From the NCBI RefSeq assembly GCF_007671675.1, contig NZ_VCGW01000009.1, positions 16,280 through 80,279 on the forward strand: DNA of 64,000 nt, written 5' to 3'. This stretch comes from Marinobacter maritimus. GTDB lineage: Bacteria; Pseudomonadota; Gammaproteobacteria; Pseudomonadales; Oleiphilaceae. The first letter of the stretch is position 1. Every line of letters starts with the position of its first letter. Under the pieces are notes generated by a model. The model was not told the origin of the DNA and made no database searches. It was given only the letters and a program-made list of their open reading frames with translations. Both the position numbers and the translations under genes were made by a program. This document shows positions 36,682 through 44,661 of this stretch, in pieces.

Positions 36682-37737
36682 ATGTACGCAAAACTTGAGA
36701 CACGAACCTTTCTTGCGATGTTGGTCGGGGTATCCCTGGCTTTCGTGCTTCTCATGAAGCCTTTTTTTGGGCCCATCTTCTGGGCCATTGCTATTGCGCT
36801 GATTTTTCATCCATTTCAGATGTTCCTGGTGCGGCGCCTCGGTGACCGGCCAAACGTGAATGCGCTGATTACGTTAACGGTTTGCATGTTGATTGTGGTG
36901 ATTCCAGTGCTGGTGTTGGTGACCTCCCTTGCGGCTGAGGGACTGGGAATCTATCAGCAGATTCAGGACGGAGAAATAAAGCCTGGTGAGTATATTGATC
37001 AGGTAAACCAGTCGTTCCCGGCCATTCAGTCATTTCTGGCGCAGTTTGATGTCAGCTTCAGTGAAATTCGTGATCGTGTGGTCAGTCTTTTCGTGGGTGG
37101 TAGCCAGTTCCTGGCCAAGCAGGCCTTGGGTATAGGCCAGAACACTTTCCAGTTTTTCCTCGGGCTGGCGCTCATGGTTTACCTGGCCTTCTTCCTGCTG
37201 CGCGATGGCAGAAAGCTGATTGAGCTGTTGATTCGTGCACTGCCCCTGGGAGATGAGCGCGAACGATTGCTGTTTGCCAAGTTTGCAGAAGTAACCCGTG
37301 CAACCGTCAAAGGCAACCTGCTGATAGCCATCATTCAGGGTGCTTTGGGGGGCATTATTTTCTGGATTCTGGGTATCGGTGGAGCCCTACTGTGGGGTGT
37401 GGTCATGGCCATATTCTCGCTGCTGCCTGCGGTGGGTGCCGCGCTGGTTTGGGTGCCAGCGGCGATTTATCTGGCCGCCGTGGGTGATGTCGCTGAGTCC
37501 ATAGTGCTTACGATATTCGGAGTGGTCGTGATAGGGCTTGCCGATAATATTTTACGGCCGATTCTGGTCGGGCGGGATACAAAGCTTCCTGACTACATTG
37601 TGCTGCTTTCCACTTTGGGCGGCCTCGCCATGTTTGGCATTAACGGTTTTGTGATGGGCCCGCTGGTCGCCGCACTGTTCATGGCGTTCTGGGGGATCTT
37701 CATCCGGGAATTCAGTGAGGAGTCTCAGAGGGTCTGA
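36682..37737 (+). CDS. AI-2E family transporter (PerM/YhhT-like)
   Basis: This 351-residue polytopic membrane protein has about seven hydrophobic segments in the family arrangement: two near the start (about 10-45), one at 60-83, then after a soluble loop (85-150) four more. GNLLIAIIQGALGGIIFWILG (here in parts: LIAIIQGALGG) and DNILRPILVGRDTKLP near 285 are conserved. One member, TqsA, exports autoinducer 2; other members act as sodium-proton antiporters, so the substrate cannot be assigned. No quorum-sensing gene is near. Confidence 0.85.
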   Translation: MYAKLETRTFLAMLVGVSLAFVLLMKPFFGPIFWAIAIALIFHPFQMFLVRRLGDRPNVNALITLTVCMLIVVIPVLVLVTSLAAEGLGIYQQIQDGEIKPGEYIDQVNQSFPAIQSFLAQFDVSFSEIRDRVVSLFVGGSQFLAKQALGIGQNTFQFFLGLALMVYLAFFLLRDGRKLIELLIRALPLGDERERLLFAKFAEVTRATVKGNLLIAIIQGALGGIIFWILGIGGALLWGVVMAIFSLLPAVGAALVWVPAAIYLAAVGDVAESIVLTIFGVVVIGLADNILRPILVGRDTKLPDYIVLLSTLGGLAMFGINGFVMGPLVAALFMAFWGIFIREFSEESQRV

Positions 37738-37884
37738 CGTCAAAGCTGTGATGTCGGTTAAGGCGACATGAGACAAAAGTATGTTAGGATTTTGTCGGTT
37801 AGCCCCAGCCTGTGGAGATTGGCACCACATAACAAGAAAGAAACGGATATCGCTTGGATATCAGGAGTGAAGCAGGTGAGTATC

Positions 37885-38277
37885 ATGAAAAACGCGACCG
37901 CCCGAATGGGCCGCTTTGCGCTTGCAGCAGGTGCAGCAGCAGTGTTGGGTTTTGCGCCCACAGCGTTTGCCGATGAAACGGTTGCGCTGAAAAATGCCTT
38001 ATATGGCGCCGGGTACGATATCAAGAATGTCAGCTCCAGAATGGATGATGCCACCCGTGCAGAGCTGTCCCGCTTCCAGAAGGACAACGGGCTTCAGGCA
38101 AACGGGATTCTGGATGAGGCAACCAAAAAAGCGCTGGGCATGATCAGTGTACGGGTTGCGGCGGCCGCGACGGCCTCCAAGCCGGTAGCGTCTCAGCCGG
38201 CAACGGCCAGCAACCCCGAGCCGGTCGAAGAAGACGCCATTGAGGAAGAAGACGACGGTGGCTGGTCCCTGTTCTGA
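37885..38277 (+). CDS. Secreted peptidoglycan-binding-like protein with acidic tail
   Basis: This 130-residue protein has a signal peptide (basic start, hydrophobic FALAAGAAAVLGFAP, cleavage expected after TAFA at residue 28). Residues about 32-85 resemble one peptidoglycan-binding repeat (VALKNALYGAGYDI, DDATRAELSRFQKDNGL, NGILDEATKKAL). A Ser/Ala/Pro linker follows, and the last 20 residues are strongly acidic, ending WSLF. With no catalytic domain it could be a wall-associated accessory protein. The start ATG 37885 follows AGGTGAG; GTG 37876 is an alternative. A terminator follows. Confidence 0.75.
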   Translation: MKNATARMGRFALAAGAAAVLGFAPTAFADETVALKNALYGAGYDIKNVSSRMDDATRAELSRFQKDNGLQANGILDEATKKALGMISVRVAAAATASKPVASQPATASNPEPVEEDAIEEEDDGGWSLF

Positions 38278-38321
38278 TTAGGGTGTCCTTCCCGGTTTTG
38301 CGCAGCTGTCCAGCACGCATT

Positions 38322-38362
38322 ACAAAAAAGCCCGCACAGATTGCCTGCGCGGGCTTTTTTGT
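38322..38362. terminator. Bidirectional terminator between the secreted protein gene and ilvD
   Basis: ACAAAAAAGCCCGC (38322-38335) pairs with GCGGGCTTTTTTGT (38349-38362). Convergent genes end on both sides, 44 and 13 bases away. Confidence 0.85.
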
Positions 38363-38375
38363 ACCACAACCCGAA

Positions 38376-40211
38376 TCAGCCGAGCTTCTCCAGATCCCTT
38401 ACGGCACCTTTGTCAGCGCTGGTTGCCAGCAGGGCATAGGCTTTCAGCGCAGCCGATACTGCACGCGCTCTGGGCAGCTCGGGTTTCCAGCCTTTCGCGT
38501 CCCGGGCTTCGCGGCGACGATCGAGCTCCTGTTGATCCAGCTGTACATTGATGGATCGCCGGGGGATATCGATAAGGATCGGATCACCGTTTTCGATGAG
38601 TCCGATCGCGCCACCGGCTGCAGCTTCAGGTGAAGCGTGACCAATCGAGAGCCCTGAGGTTCCGCCAGAAAAGCGCCCGTCGGTGAGCAGTGCGCAGGCT
38701 GCGCCCAATCCTTTGGATTTGAGATAGCTGGTGGGGTAAAGCATTTCCTGCATGCCAGGGCCACCCTTGGGGCCTTCGTAGCGGATAATCACCACGTCGC
38801 CGGGCTTGACCTGGTCATCCAGAATGCCGGCTACAGCAGCATCCTGGCTTTCAAATACCTTAGCCTTGCCTTCAAATACGAAAATGCTTTCATCCACGCC
38901 AGCGGTTTTTACCACACAGCCGTCAACAGCGATGTTGCCATACAGAACCGCAAGGCCGCCCTCGGCGCTGTAGGCGTGCTCTGCAGAGCGGATACAGCCT
39001 GTCTGACGGTCGCCGTCCAGGCTTGGCCAGCGGGTGCTCTGGCTAAAGGCTGTTTGGGTGGGGATGCCCGCAGGCCCGGCTTTATAGAACTCAACAACCT
39101 CTGGGGTCGGAGAGCGCATGATGTCCCAGGTTTCCAGAGCTTCCTTCATGGTTTTGCTGTGTACCGTGGGCAGATCGGTATTGATCAGGCCGCCACGTTC
39201 CAGCTCTCCCATGATGCCCATAATGCCGCCGGCGCGATGCACGTCTTCCATGTGATACTTGGGAGAATTCGGGGCCACTTTGCACAACTGGGGTACGCGG
39301 CGGGAAAGCTGGTCAATCTCGTTCAGAGTGAATGGAACCCCGCCTTCCTGAGCGGCTGCCAACAAATGAAGAATGGTATTAGTGGACCCGCCCATGGCGA
39401 TATCCATAATCATCGCGTTTTCAAATGCCTCCATGGAGGCGATGCTCCGGGGCAGAACACTGGCGTCGTCCTGTTCGTAATAACGTTTTGCATTCGCCAC
39501 AATCTGGCGACCGGCTTTGAGGAACAGTTGCTCCCGGTCGGCGTGTGTCGCCAGCATGGAGCCGTTGCCCGGGAGCGCAAGGCCTATGGCTTCGGCCAGA
39601 CAGTTCATGGAATTGGCGGTAAACATGCCGGAGCAGGAGCCACAGGTTGGGCAGGCGCTGCGCTCGTATTCCGCAACCATTTCGTCATCGGCAGTCGGAT
39701 CTGCGGCAATGACCATGGCATCGACCAGATCCAGTTTGTGTTCTGAAAGCTTGGTTTTGCCGGCTTCCATAGGGCCGCCGGAAACGAAAATAGCGGGAAT
39801 GTTCAGGCGCATTGCGGCCATCAGCATGCCAGGTGTAATTTTGTCGCAGTTGGAGATGCAAACCATCGCGTCGGCGCAGTGGGCATTCACCATATACTCG
39901 ACAGAATCAGCAATGAGTTCCCGGGAGGGCAGGGAGTAGAGCATGCCGTCGTGGCCCATGGCGATGCCGTCATCCACTGCGATGGTGTTGAATTCCTTGG
40001 CAACCCCGCCGGCTGCCTCGATTTCGCGGCATACCAGCTGCCCGAGATCCTTGAGGTGGACGTGTCCGGGGACAAACTGGGTGAAGGAGTTAACAACGGC
40101 AATAATCGGCTTGCCGAAATCACCGTCTTTCATGCCGGTGGCGCGCCAGAGGGCGCGGGCGCCGGCCATATTACGGCCTGCGGTGGAAGTCCGCGAACGA
40201 TACTGAGGCAT
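38376..40211 (-). CDS. ilvD: Dihydroxy-acid dehydratase IlvD
   Basis: This 611-residue iron-sulfur enzyme carries out the third step of valine and isoleucine synthesis. Cluster-binding cysteines are seen in ISNCDKITPGM near 121 and PTCGSCSGMFTANSMNCL near 192. DGRFSGGTSGLSIGH near 515 is the conserved C-terminal part. The start ATG 40211 gives MPQYRSRT, the common N-terminus; an 18-codon upstream extension is not supported. It is a single gene here with no other ilv gene nearby. Confidence 0.97.
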   Translation of the reverse strand: MPQYRSRTSTAGRNMAGARALWRATGMKDGDFGKPIIAVVNSFTQFVPGHVHLKDLGQLVCREIEAAGGVAKEFNTIAVDDGIAMGHDGMLYSLPSRELIADSVEYMVNAHCADAMVCISNCDKITPGMLMAAMRLNIPAIFVSGGPMEAGKTKLSEHKLDLVDAMVIAADPTADDEMVAEYERSACPTCGSCSGMFTANSMNCLAEAIGLALPGNGSMLATHADREQLFLKAGRQIVANAKRYYEQDDASVLPRSIASMEAFENAMIMDIAMGGSTNTILHLLAAAQEGGVPFTLNEIDQLSRRVPQLCKVAPNSPKYHMEDVHRAGGIMGIMGELERGGLINTDLPTVHSKTMKEALETWDIMRSPTPEVVEFYKAGPAGIPTQTAFSQSTRWPSLDGDRQTGCIRSAEHAYSAEGGLAVLYGNIAVDGCVVKTAGVDESIFVFEGKAKVFESQDAAVAGILDDQVKPGDVVIIRYEGPKGGPGMQEMLYPTSYLKSKGLGAACALLTDGRFSGGTSGLSIGHASPEAAAGGAIGLIENGDPILIDIPRRSINVQLDQQELDRRREARDAKGWKPELPRARAVSAALKAYALLATSADKGAVRDLEKLG

Positions 40212-40377
40212 GGTGCTCTGGTCTCTCTGTAGGAATACTCGGTGATAGCTTTGATTAAATGACAAAGTCTACCAGATTAGACTCCCGGCGCATGGTTGTT
40301 TTACTGCTCCATGGTTACAATGATTAACAGATACCACAAATCAATTCCCCGCCTTGAGCTTACTTAGGAGATTGCCT

Positions 40378-41634
40378 ATGGCTAGCCAGGAAAGCCTGCC
40401 GCTACGTCGTCTGAAAGAGTTTCAGCCATTGAACCGGCTGACCGATGACCAGTTGGTATTGCTAGCCAGTCGTGCCGAGCGCAGATCTCATGGCCCGGGC
40501 CAACGGGTGTTGGAACGCGGTGTGCGTGATGGTCTGGACTATTTCCTGGTAACCGGGAAGGTCGAGCTCGAATCCGTTGATGGGCGCAAAACAGTTATTG
40601 AAGCCGAAACCGATAAGGCCCTGAACCCCATCGCCAGGCTACAGCCTCGAATGTACGAAGTGACAGCGGTAAAGCCGTGTGAGTTTCTGGTGGTAGAACA
40701 GGATGTTCTCAATCAGCTTCTTCGGGCAGCCCCGGTTGCACAGGTAGAGATGGACTCAGGCGAAAGCCACGACGGCGGTGAGAGCGAAGAACACCACCTC
40801 CTGATGGAGTTCTATGCTGAACTCCGCTCGAACCAGCTCAAGCTGCCCAGTGTTCCCGACGTAGCCTGGAAAGTGCGGCGCATGGTGGATCGGGACGATA
40901 CGACCGCCGATCAGGTGGCCAGCGCTGTGTCGGCCGACCCGGCTATGGCAGCCAAGTTGGTGCGGGCCTGTAATAGCCCGCTATACCGTGGTTTCAGCGA
41001 TGTGCGCAATGTTCGTGAATCGGTTATTCGGCTGGGTATGAGGACGACTCGCCAGCTTGTCACCGTGTTCTCCATGCGGGAAGTGTTCAAAAGCCGACAC
41101 CCGTCGCTGCAGCAGGAAATAGAAAAACTCTGGCGACATTCTCGCGAAGTGGCAGCGCTTTGCTGGGTGCTGGCGGACCACGCTACCCGTCTGAACCCGG
41201 AGGAAGCATTGCTGGCGGGCCTGCTTCATGACATAGGCGTAGTTCCGATTCTGGTGCAAGCCGAACACCACGTAAACCTGTTTGCCGACGACACAAATCT
41301 ACAGAATGCCATCAGTGAACTCCGGGCTGATGTTGGTACCGCGGTCCTGGAAAGCTGGTCGTTCCCGCCATCGTTTGTTGATGCCGTCCGACACGCAGAA
41401 GACTGGGATTATGAAAGCAGGGAGCCGGAACCGCAGCTGGTGGACGTCGTGATTGTTGCGCAACTTCACGCCATGATTGGCTCCAGCCAGAATGAAGGTT
41501 TGCCATCATTCGATGAGGTGCCGGCCTATCGCAGGCTTGGTAACCTTGAGCTCAATGCCTCACGTAGTCTGGAGCTTCTGACAGAAGCACGGGCGCGGGT
41601 GGATGAAGTTCAACAGTTGCTGTCCACTCGATGA
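40378..41634 (+). CDS. Cyclic-nucleotide-binding-like and HDOD domain protein
   Basis: This 418-residue protein has an N-terminal cNMP-binding-like domain (about 15-120: FQPLNRLTDDQLVLLASRAE, then GQRVLERGVRDGLDYFLVTG in parts) and an HDOD domain from about 150 (LPSVPDVAWKVRRMV, AKLVRACNSPLYRG, VIRLGMRTTRQLV). LLHDIGVVPIL near 290 keeps an HD pair although HDOD proteins usually lack catalysis. Such proteins are signalling adaptors. The ribosome-binding site is TTAGGAG. The stop overlaps the next start (ATGA), so the two proteins may act together. Confidence 0.87.
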   Translation: MASQESLPLRRLKEFQPLNRLTDDQLVLLASRAERRSHGPGQRVLERGVRDGLDYFLVTGKVELESVDGRKTVIEAETDKALNPIARLQPRMYEVTAVKPCEFLVVEQDVLNQLLRAAPVAQVEMDSGESHDGGESEEHHLLMEFYAELRSNQLKLPSVPDVAWKVRRMVDRDDTTADQVASAVSADPAMAAKLVRACNSPLYRGFSDVRNVRESVIRLGMRTTRQLVTVFSMREVFKSRHPSLQQEIEKLWRHSREVAALCWVLADHATRLNPEEALLAGLLHDIGVVPILVQAEHHVNLFADDTNLQNAISELRADVGTAVLESWSFPPSFVDAVRHAEDWDYESREPEPQLVDVVIVAQLHAMIGSSQNEGLPSFDEVPAYRRLGNLELNASRSLELLTEARARVDEVQQLLSTR

Positions 41635-42209
41635 AGGTTCCGGTCTTTCCGCTCAATTCGATTGTATTGCCCGGCGGCAGGATACCACTGCAGCTGTTCG
41701 AGCCACGCTACATTGATATGTTGACCCGTTGCCTGAAGAGTGATGAGGGATTTGTTATAACCTTATTGCGTGATGGCGCGGAGGCTGGTCGGGTGGCGTC
41801 TTTTTACGAGACCGGCACATACGTGCGCATTATTGATTTTCAGCAACTGGAAAACGGGCTGCTGGGAATTACCGTGGAAGGCGAAGCCAAAGTGGCCATT
41901 GTCCGCTCCTGGCAGCAGGATGACGGTTTGAATCTCTGTGAGATGGAGTTTCTTTCGGCAGAAGCTCCTGACAGCATTCCTGTCGCTTTTCATGAGCTGC
42001 CATCGGTTTTGCGTGCGCTTTTCCGACACCCGATTATCCGGGACCTGGGGATGAGCGTGAATTATGAGGATGCCCGGGATGTCGGCTGGCGGCTGACTGA
42101 ACTGCTACCCCTGGACAAACAGGAAAAGCAGCACCTTGTCGAGATGCAGGATCCTTTGGAGCGGTTGAACCGCTTGCAGGGATTGCTTGAGGCTCTCGAA
42201 GAGGGTTGA
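41631..42209 (+). CDS. Lon N-terminal (substrate-binding) domain protein
   Basis: This 192-residue protein has the LonN fold without AAA or protease parts. VPVFPLNSIVLPGGRIPLQLFEPRY (cited in parts: FPLNSIVLPG, LQLFEPRY) is the family start and VGWRLTELLPLDKQEKQHLVE matches the helical end. Stand-alone LonN proteins are widespread in Pseudomonas-like bacteria, but the job is unknown; binding of unfolded or damaged proteins is inferred from Lon. It is translationally coupled to the HDOD gene and ends five bases from the end of the opposing gene. Confidence 0.87.
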   Translation: MKVPVFPLNSIVLPGGRIPLQLFEPRYIDMLTRCLKSDEGFVITLLRDGAEAGRVASFYETGTYVRIIDFQQLENGLLGITVEGEAKVAIVRSWQQDDGLNLCEMEFLSAEAPDSIPVAFHELPSVLRALFRHPIIRDLGMSVNYEDARDVGWRLTELLPLDKQEKQHLVEMQDPLERLNRLQGLLEALEEG

Positions 42210-42214
42210 TGGTT

Positions 42215-43666
42215 TCAGAACGCTGGTGCGTAGTACTGTATGGCATCTGGCCACGAGAGCCAGATGTAGCATCCGCAGATGACCAGCCAGGTAAGTGTTG
42301 CAAAGATAGTTACGGTGTCTGGAGCGATAGGAACCCTGTCGAACCTGCTGAAGCTGGCTCTCGTTGCGCCGGTGACTGCCAACCCCAGTAATAACCCCCC
42401 TACAATATCGCTGAACCAGTGTACGCCCAGATAAAGCCGGCTGAGAGCTACCGGAATCAGTGGCAGCGAGAACACTATGTAGGTCTGCCAGCGCTTTCGA
42501 TTGCGGGTCTCAGCAGCCACAAAACTGGCCAGCAGCGTAACAAACACGGTAATGCCTGTTGTATGGCCGCTGGGGAACGCACCGGATGATGGTGGGTTTA
42601 CAACCTGAACCGGCCTATCAACGCCAAAGGCGGCCTTCAAGCCCCAGACCAATATAATGGTCAACGTGGCAGCCAGCAGAATGTGAGCGGCAGCAGCGTA
42701 GTGTCCCCGGAATGCCAGAGCCAGGCATGCCAGCACCGCTGCAGCACTGAGCAAAGGAGGGTCACCCAGAAGCGTGGCGACAAGAGCCGGCGCATCAAGC
42801 AACGGTTGGCGTAAGTCGCTGAACCACTGCATTGTCAGTTGATCGAAAGGCGCAATCACGTCCGTCATGGTTGCCAGCTGGCCCCAGAGTATAAACAGGG
42901 CAAGTGCGCCCAGGGCAAGCATTATCGAGGCCAGGGGAAACTCGCCATCTTGTGCAGGTCGCTCGTTGGTGTACAGGCGCCAGAAACGATGAGTGGATTC
43001 ATACTGGGCCATTTGTCGCTGAAGCCAGAGATAAAGGCGGCTGTGGTCGCCTAGGCCAAGCTGGAATCGAAAAATAATCAGATAGATCAGAGCAAGTACG
43101 GCGATGCTGATAGCGGCAACCAGGTAAACGTGTGCAGGAGGCTTTATATCACTCGCCAACGCGCTGCCCACGAGAAACCCTGGCAGGATATAGACCGGTG
43201 CCCAGCCAACGGCTGACCCGATGTTGAATGCCAGGAAACGACGCCATGGCATCAGTAGCGCGCCGGCAATCAAGGGTATTACCGGGCGTACTGGCCCTAC
43301 GAAGCGCCCGATAATAACGCTTTTTCCGCCGTGGCTCTGGAAGAAGCGCTCGCCTTTACGAATCAACCTGGGGTAACGGCTCAATGGCCACACGCTGGTC
43401 AGCCGCCCCTGGAGAAGCCTGCCGATCGCAAAGCTCACTGTGTCCCCGGCGATGGCGCCCAGCCCAGCCCAAGCCAGCACGGTTATCAGCGGCACCCCTA
43501 TCTGGGCCGCCATGGCAGCGATGGTGAACAGAAGCGCCACGCCCGGCACAAGAATGCCCGCAATTGCCAGGGACTCAATAAATGCGGTGCCGAACAGCGC
43601 CAGTGATAACCACCCCGGATTCGCGCTCAGCCAAGCCGTCAGGTCCGTAAGCCAGCCGCCGCTCAT
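42215..43666 (-). CDS. DedA (VTT/SNARE-associated) domain fused to PAP2 phosphatase
   Basis: This 483-residue membrane protein has two domains. Residues about 1-200 are a DedA/VTT domain (FIESLAIAGILVPG, GAIAGDTVSFAIGR, GKSVIIGRFVGPVRP, FNIGSAVGWAPVYILPG). Residues about 260-450 are a PAP2 phosphatase with the complete active site: KAAFGVDRP, PSGHTTG and SRLYLGVHWFSD. DedA proteins include undecaprenyl phosphate flippases, and PAP2 proteins such as PgpB remove phosphate from undecaprenyl pyrophosphate or phosphatidylglycerol phosphate, so lipid-carrier recycling is a reasonable inference. The start forms an ATGA overlap with the preceding GGDEF-like gene. Confidence 0.9.
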   Translation of the reverse strand: MSGGWLTDLTAWLSANPGWLSLALFGTAFIESLAIAGILVPGVALLFTIAAMAAQIGVPLITVLAWAGLGAIAGDTVSFAIGRLLQGRLTSVWPLSRYPRLIRKGERFFQSHGGKSVIIGRFVGPVRPVIPLIAGALLMPWRRFLAFNIGSAVGWAPVYILPGFLVGSALASDIKPPAHVYLVAAISIAVLALIYLIIFRFQLGLGDHSRLYLWLQRQMAQYESTHRFWRLYTNERPAQDGEFPLASIMLALGALALFILWGQLATMTDVIAPFDQLTMQWFSDLRQPLLDAPALVATLLGDPPLLSAAAVLACLALAFRGHYAAAAHILLAATLTIILVWGLKAAFGVDRPVQVVNPPSSGAFPSGHTTGITVFVTLLASFVAAETRNRKRWQTYIVFSLPLIPVALSRLYLGVHWFSDIVGGLLLGLAVTGATRASFSRFDRVPIAPDTVTIFATLTWLVICGCYIWLSWPDAIQYYAPAF

Positions 43667-44661
43667 GAACCGGTTGTCTCTCCCGGGGTGAACCAGGCCG
43701 AGTCCGCGCCCCGCCGACGGGCTTCAAGCATGGCTTGATGCGCACGGTTGCGCAGAGTATCAGTGCGCGTGTCGTTGCTGCCTCGGGTTGTGCAGCCGAG
43801 GCTTACCGTCGCCTTGCCGATCACCGGCCAGTGGTTTTCGGAAATGGTGCGCCTGATGCGTTCAGCAATCACGCGGACGCCTTCCTCGGGGGTGAAAGGC
43901 AAGATCAGGAAGAACTCCGAATCGTTCAGCGTGTAAAGCGTATCGCCGGCACGAATCACGCCAAACAGGTGCTGGGTCATATTGCAAAACAATCCCTGCA
44001 TGCCCGGTTTGCCGTGCAGGTCGGCCGCCTCATCGGCATAATCGATGGTCAGGTCAATCACGGAAAGCGTGTGGCCGGTGGCAATTGCCCGACTGATTTC
44101 TTTTTGCAATGTCTCGTCGAGGAAGCGCGCGTTGTGCGCGCCTGTTACCGGATCGGTGATGGCCAGATCTTCGGCAGATTGTGCCATGTGATCGTAGTGC
44201 CATATATAAAGTGCCGCGACGGTCAGGACAATGAGGAGGCCACTGATGGCGGTGATAGCATCTGCAGAGGGTTGCTTGACGAGCAGCAAAATGGCCATGG
44301 GCGCAAGCAGAAGCAGCGACAGCATAAGCGCTTGCCGGAGCGGCAGAATCAGCAAGTTAAGCACCAGTAGCGGCATGGCCCAGTGGGAAATGCCAGAGCT
44401 GTTCATTGTCAGCACGGCCGCCAGAAGGCCGCTGTTCAGGCCGGAGAGAATGATCAGGTGGCCGGGCGCGGAAAGTTGGTGCCGACGACTCAGGAGCGTG
44501 TAAGCAACGCCCGCAAGCGTCAGGACGGCCATGCCGATAGCCAGGTAGAAAAGCTCGTAAAAACCGTAACGCAGGTTTTGCAGGGCCAATGTGAAAATAA
44601 ACAGGGTGGCAAGGCTGTAGCCGACGCCGTGTGTCCAGGTTCTCAGCCGGGTTTCTGTCAT
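43663..44661 (-). CDS. Membrane protein with degenerate GGDEF domain (second of a pair)
   Basis: This 332-residue protein has six or so membrane segments in its first 155 residues and a GGDEF-like domain from about 166 (LAITDPVTGAHNARFLDE is the family start, cited DPVTGAHNARF). The signature loop reads NDSEF (246-250) instead of GG(D/E)EF, and the metal-binding D-x-D-x-F-K region is replaced by DLTIDYADEA. It is therefore expected to be inactive as a diguanylate cyclase and may be a sensor or partner. ATGA overlaps link it to both neighbours (44658-44661 and 43663-43666). The start at 44661 is chosen by the overlap and the membrane segment that follows. Confidence 0.83.
   Translation of the reverse strand: MTETRLRTWTHGVGYSLATLFIFTLALQNLRYGFYELFYLAIGMAVLTLAGVAYTLLSRRHQLSAPGHLIILSGLNSGLLAAVLTMNSSGISHWAMPLLVLNLLILPLRQALMLSLLLLAPMAILLLVKQPSADAITAISGLLIVLTVAALYIWHYDHMAQSAEDLAITDPVTGAHNARFLDETLQKEISRAIATGHTLSVIDLTIDYADEAADLHGKPGMQGLFCNMTQHLFGVIRAGDTLYTLNDSEFFLILPFTPEEGVRVIAERIRRTISENHWPVIGKATVSLGCTTRGSNDTRTDTLRNRAHQAMLEARRRGADSAWFTPGETTGS

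Noticed and set aside
36567..36788. In-frame upstream extension of the orphan gene
   Set aside because: It overlaps the start of the divergent AI-2E permease gene and has no ribosome-binding site.
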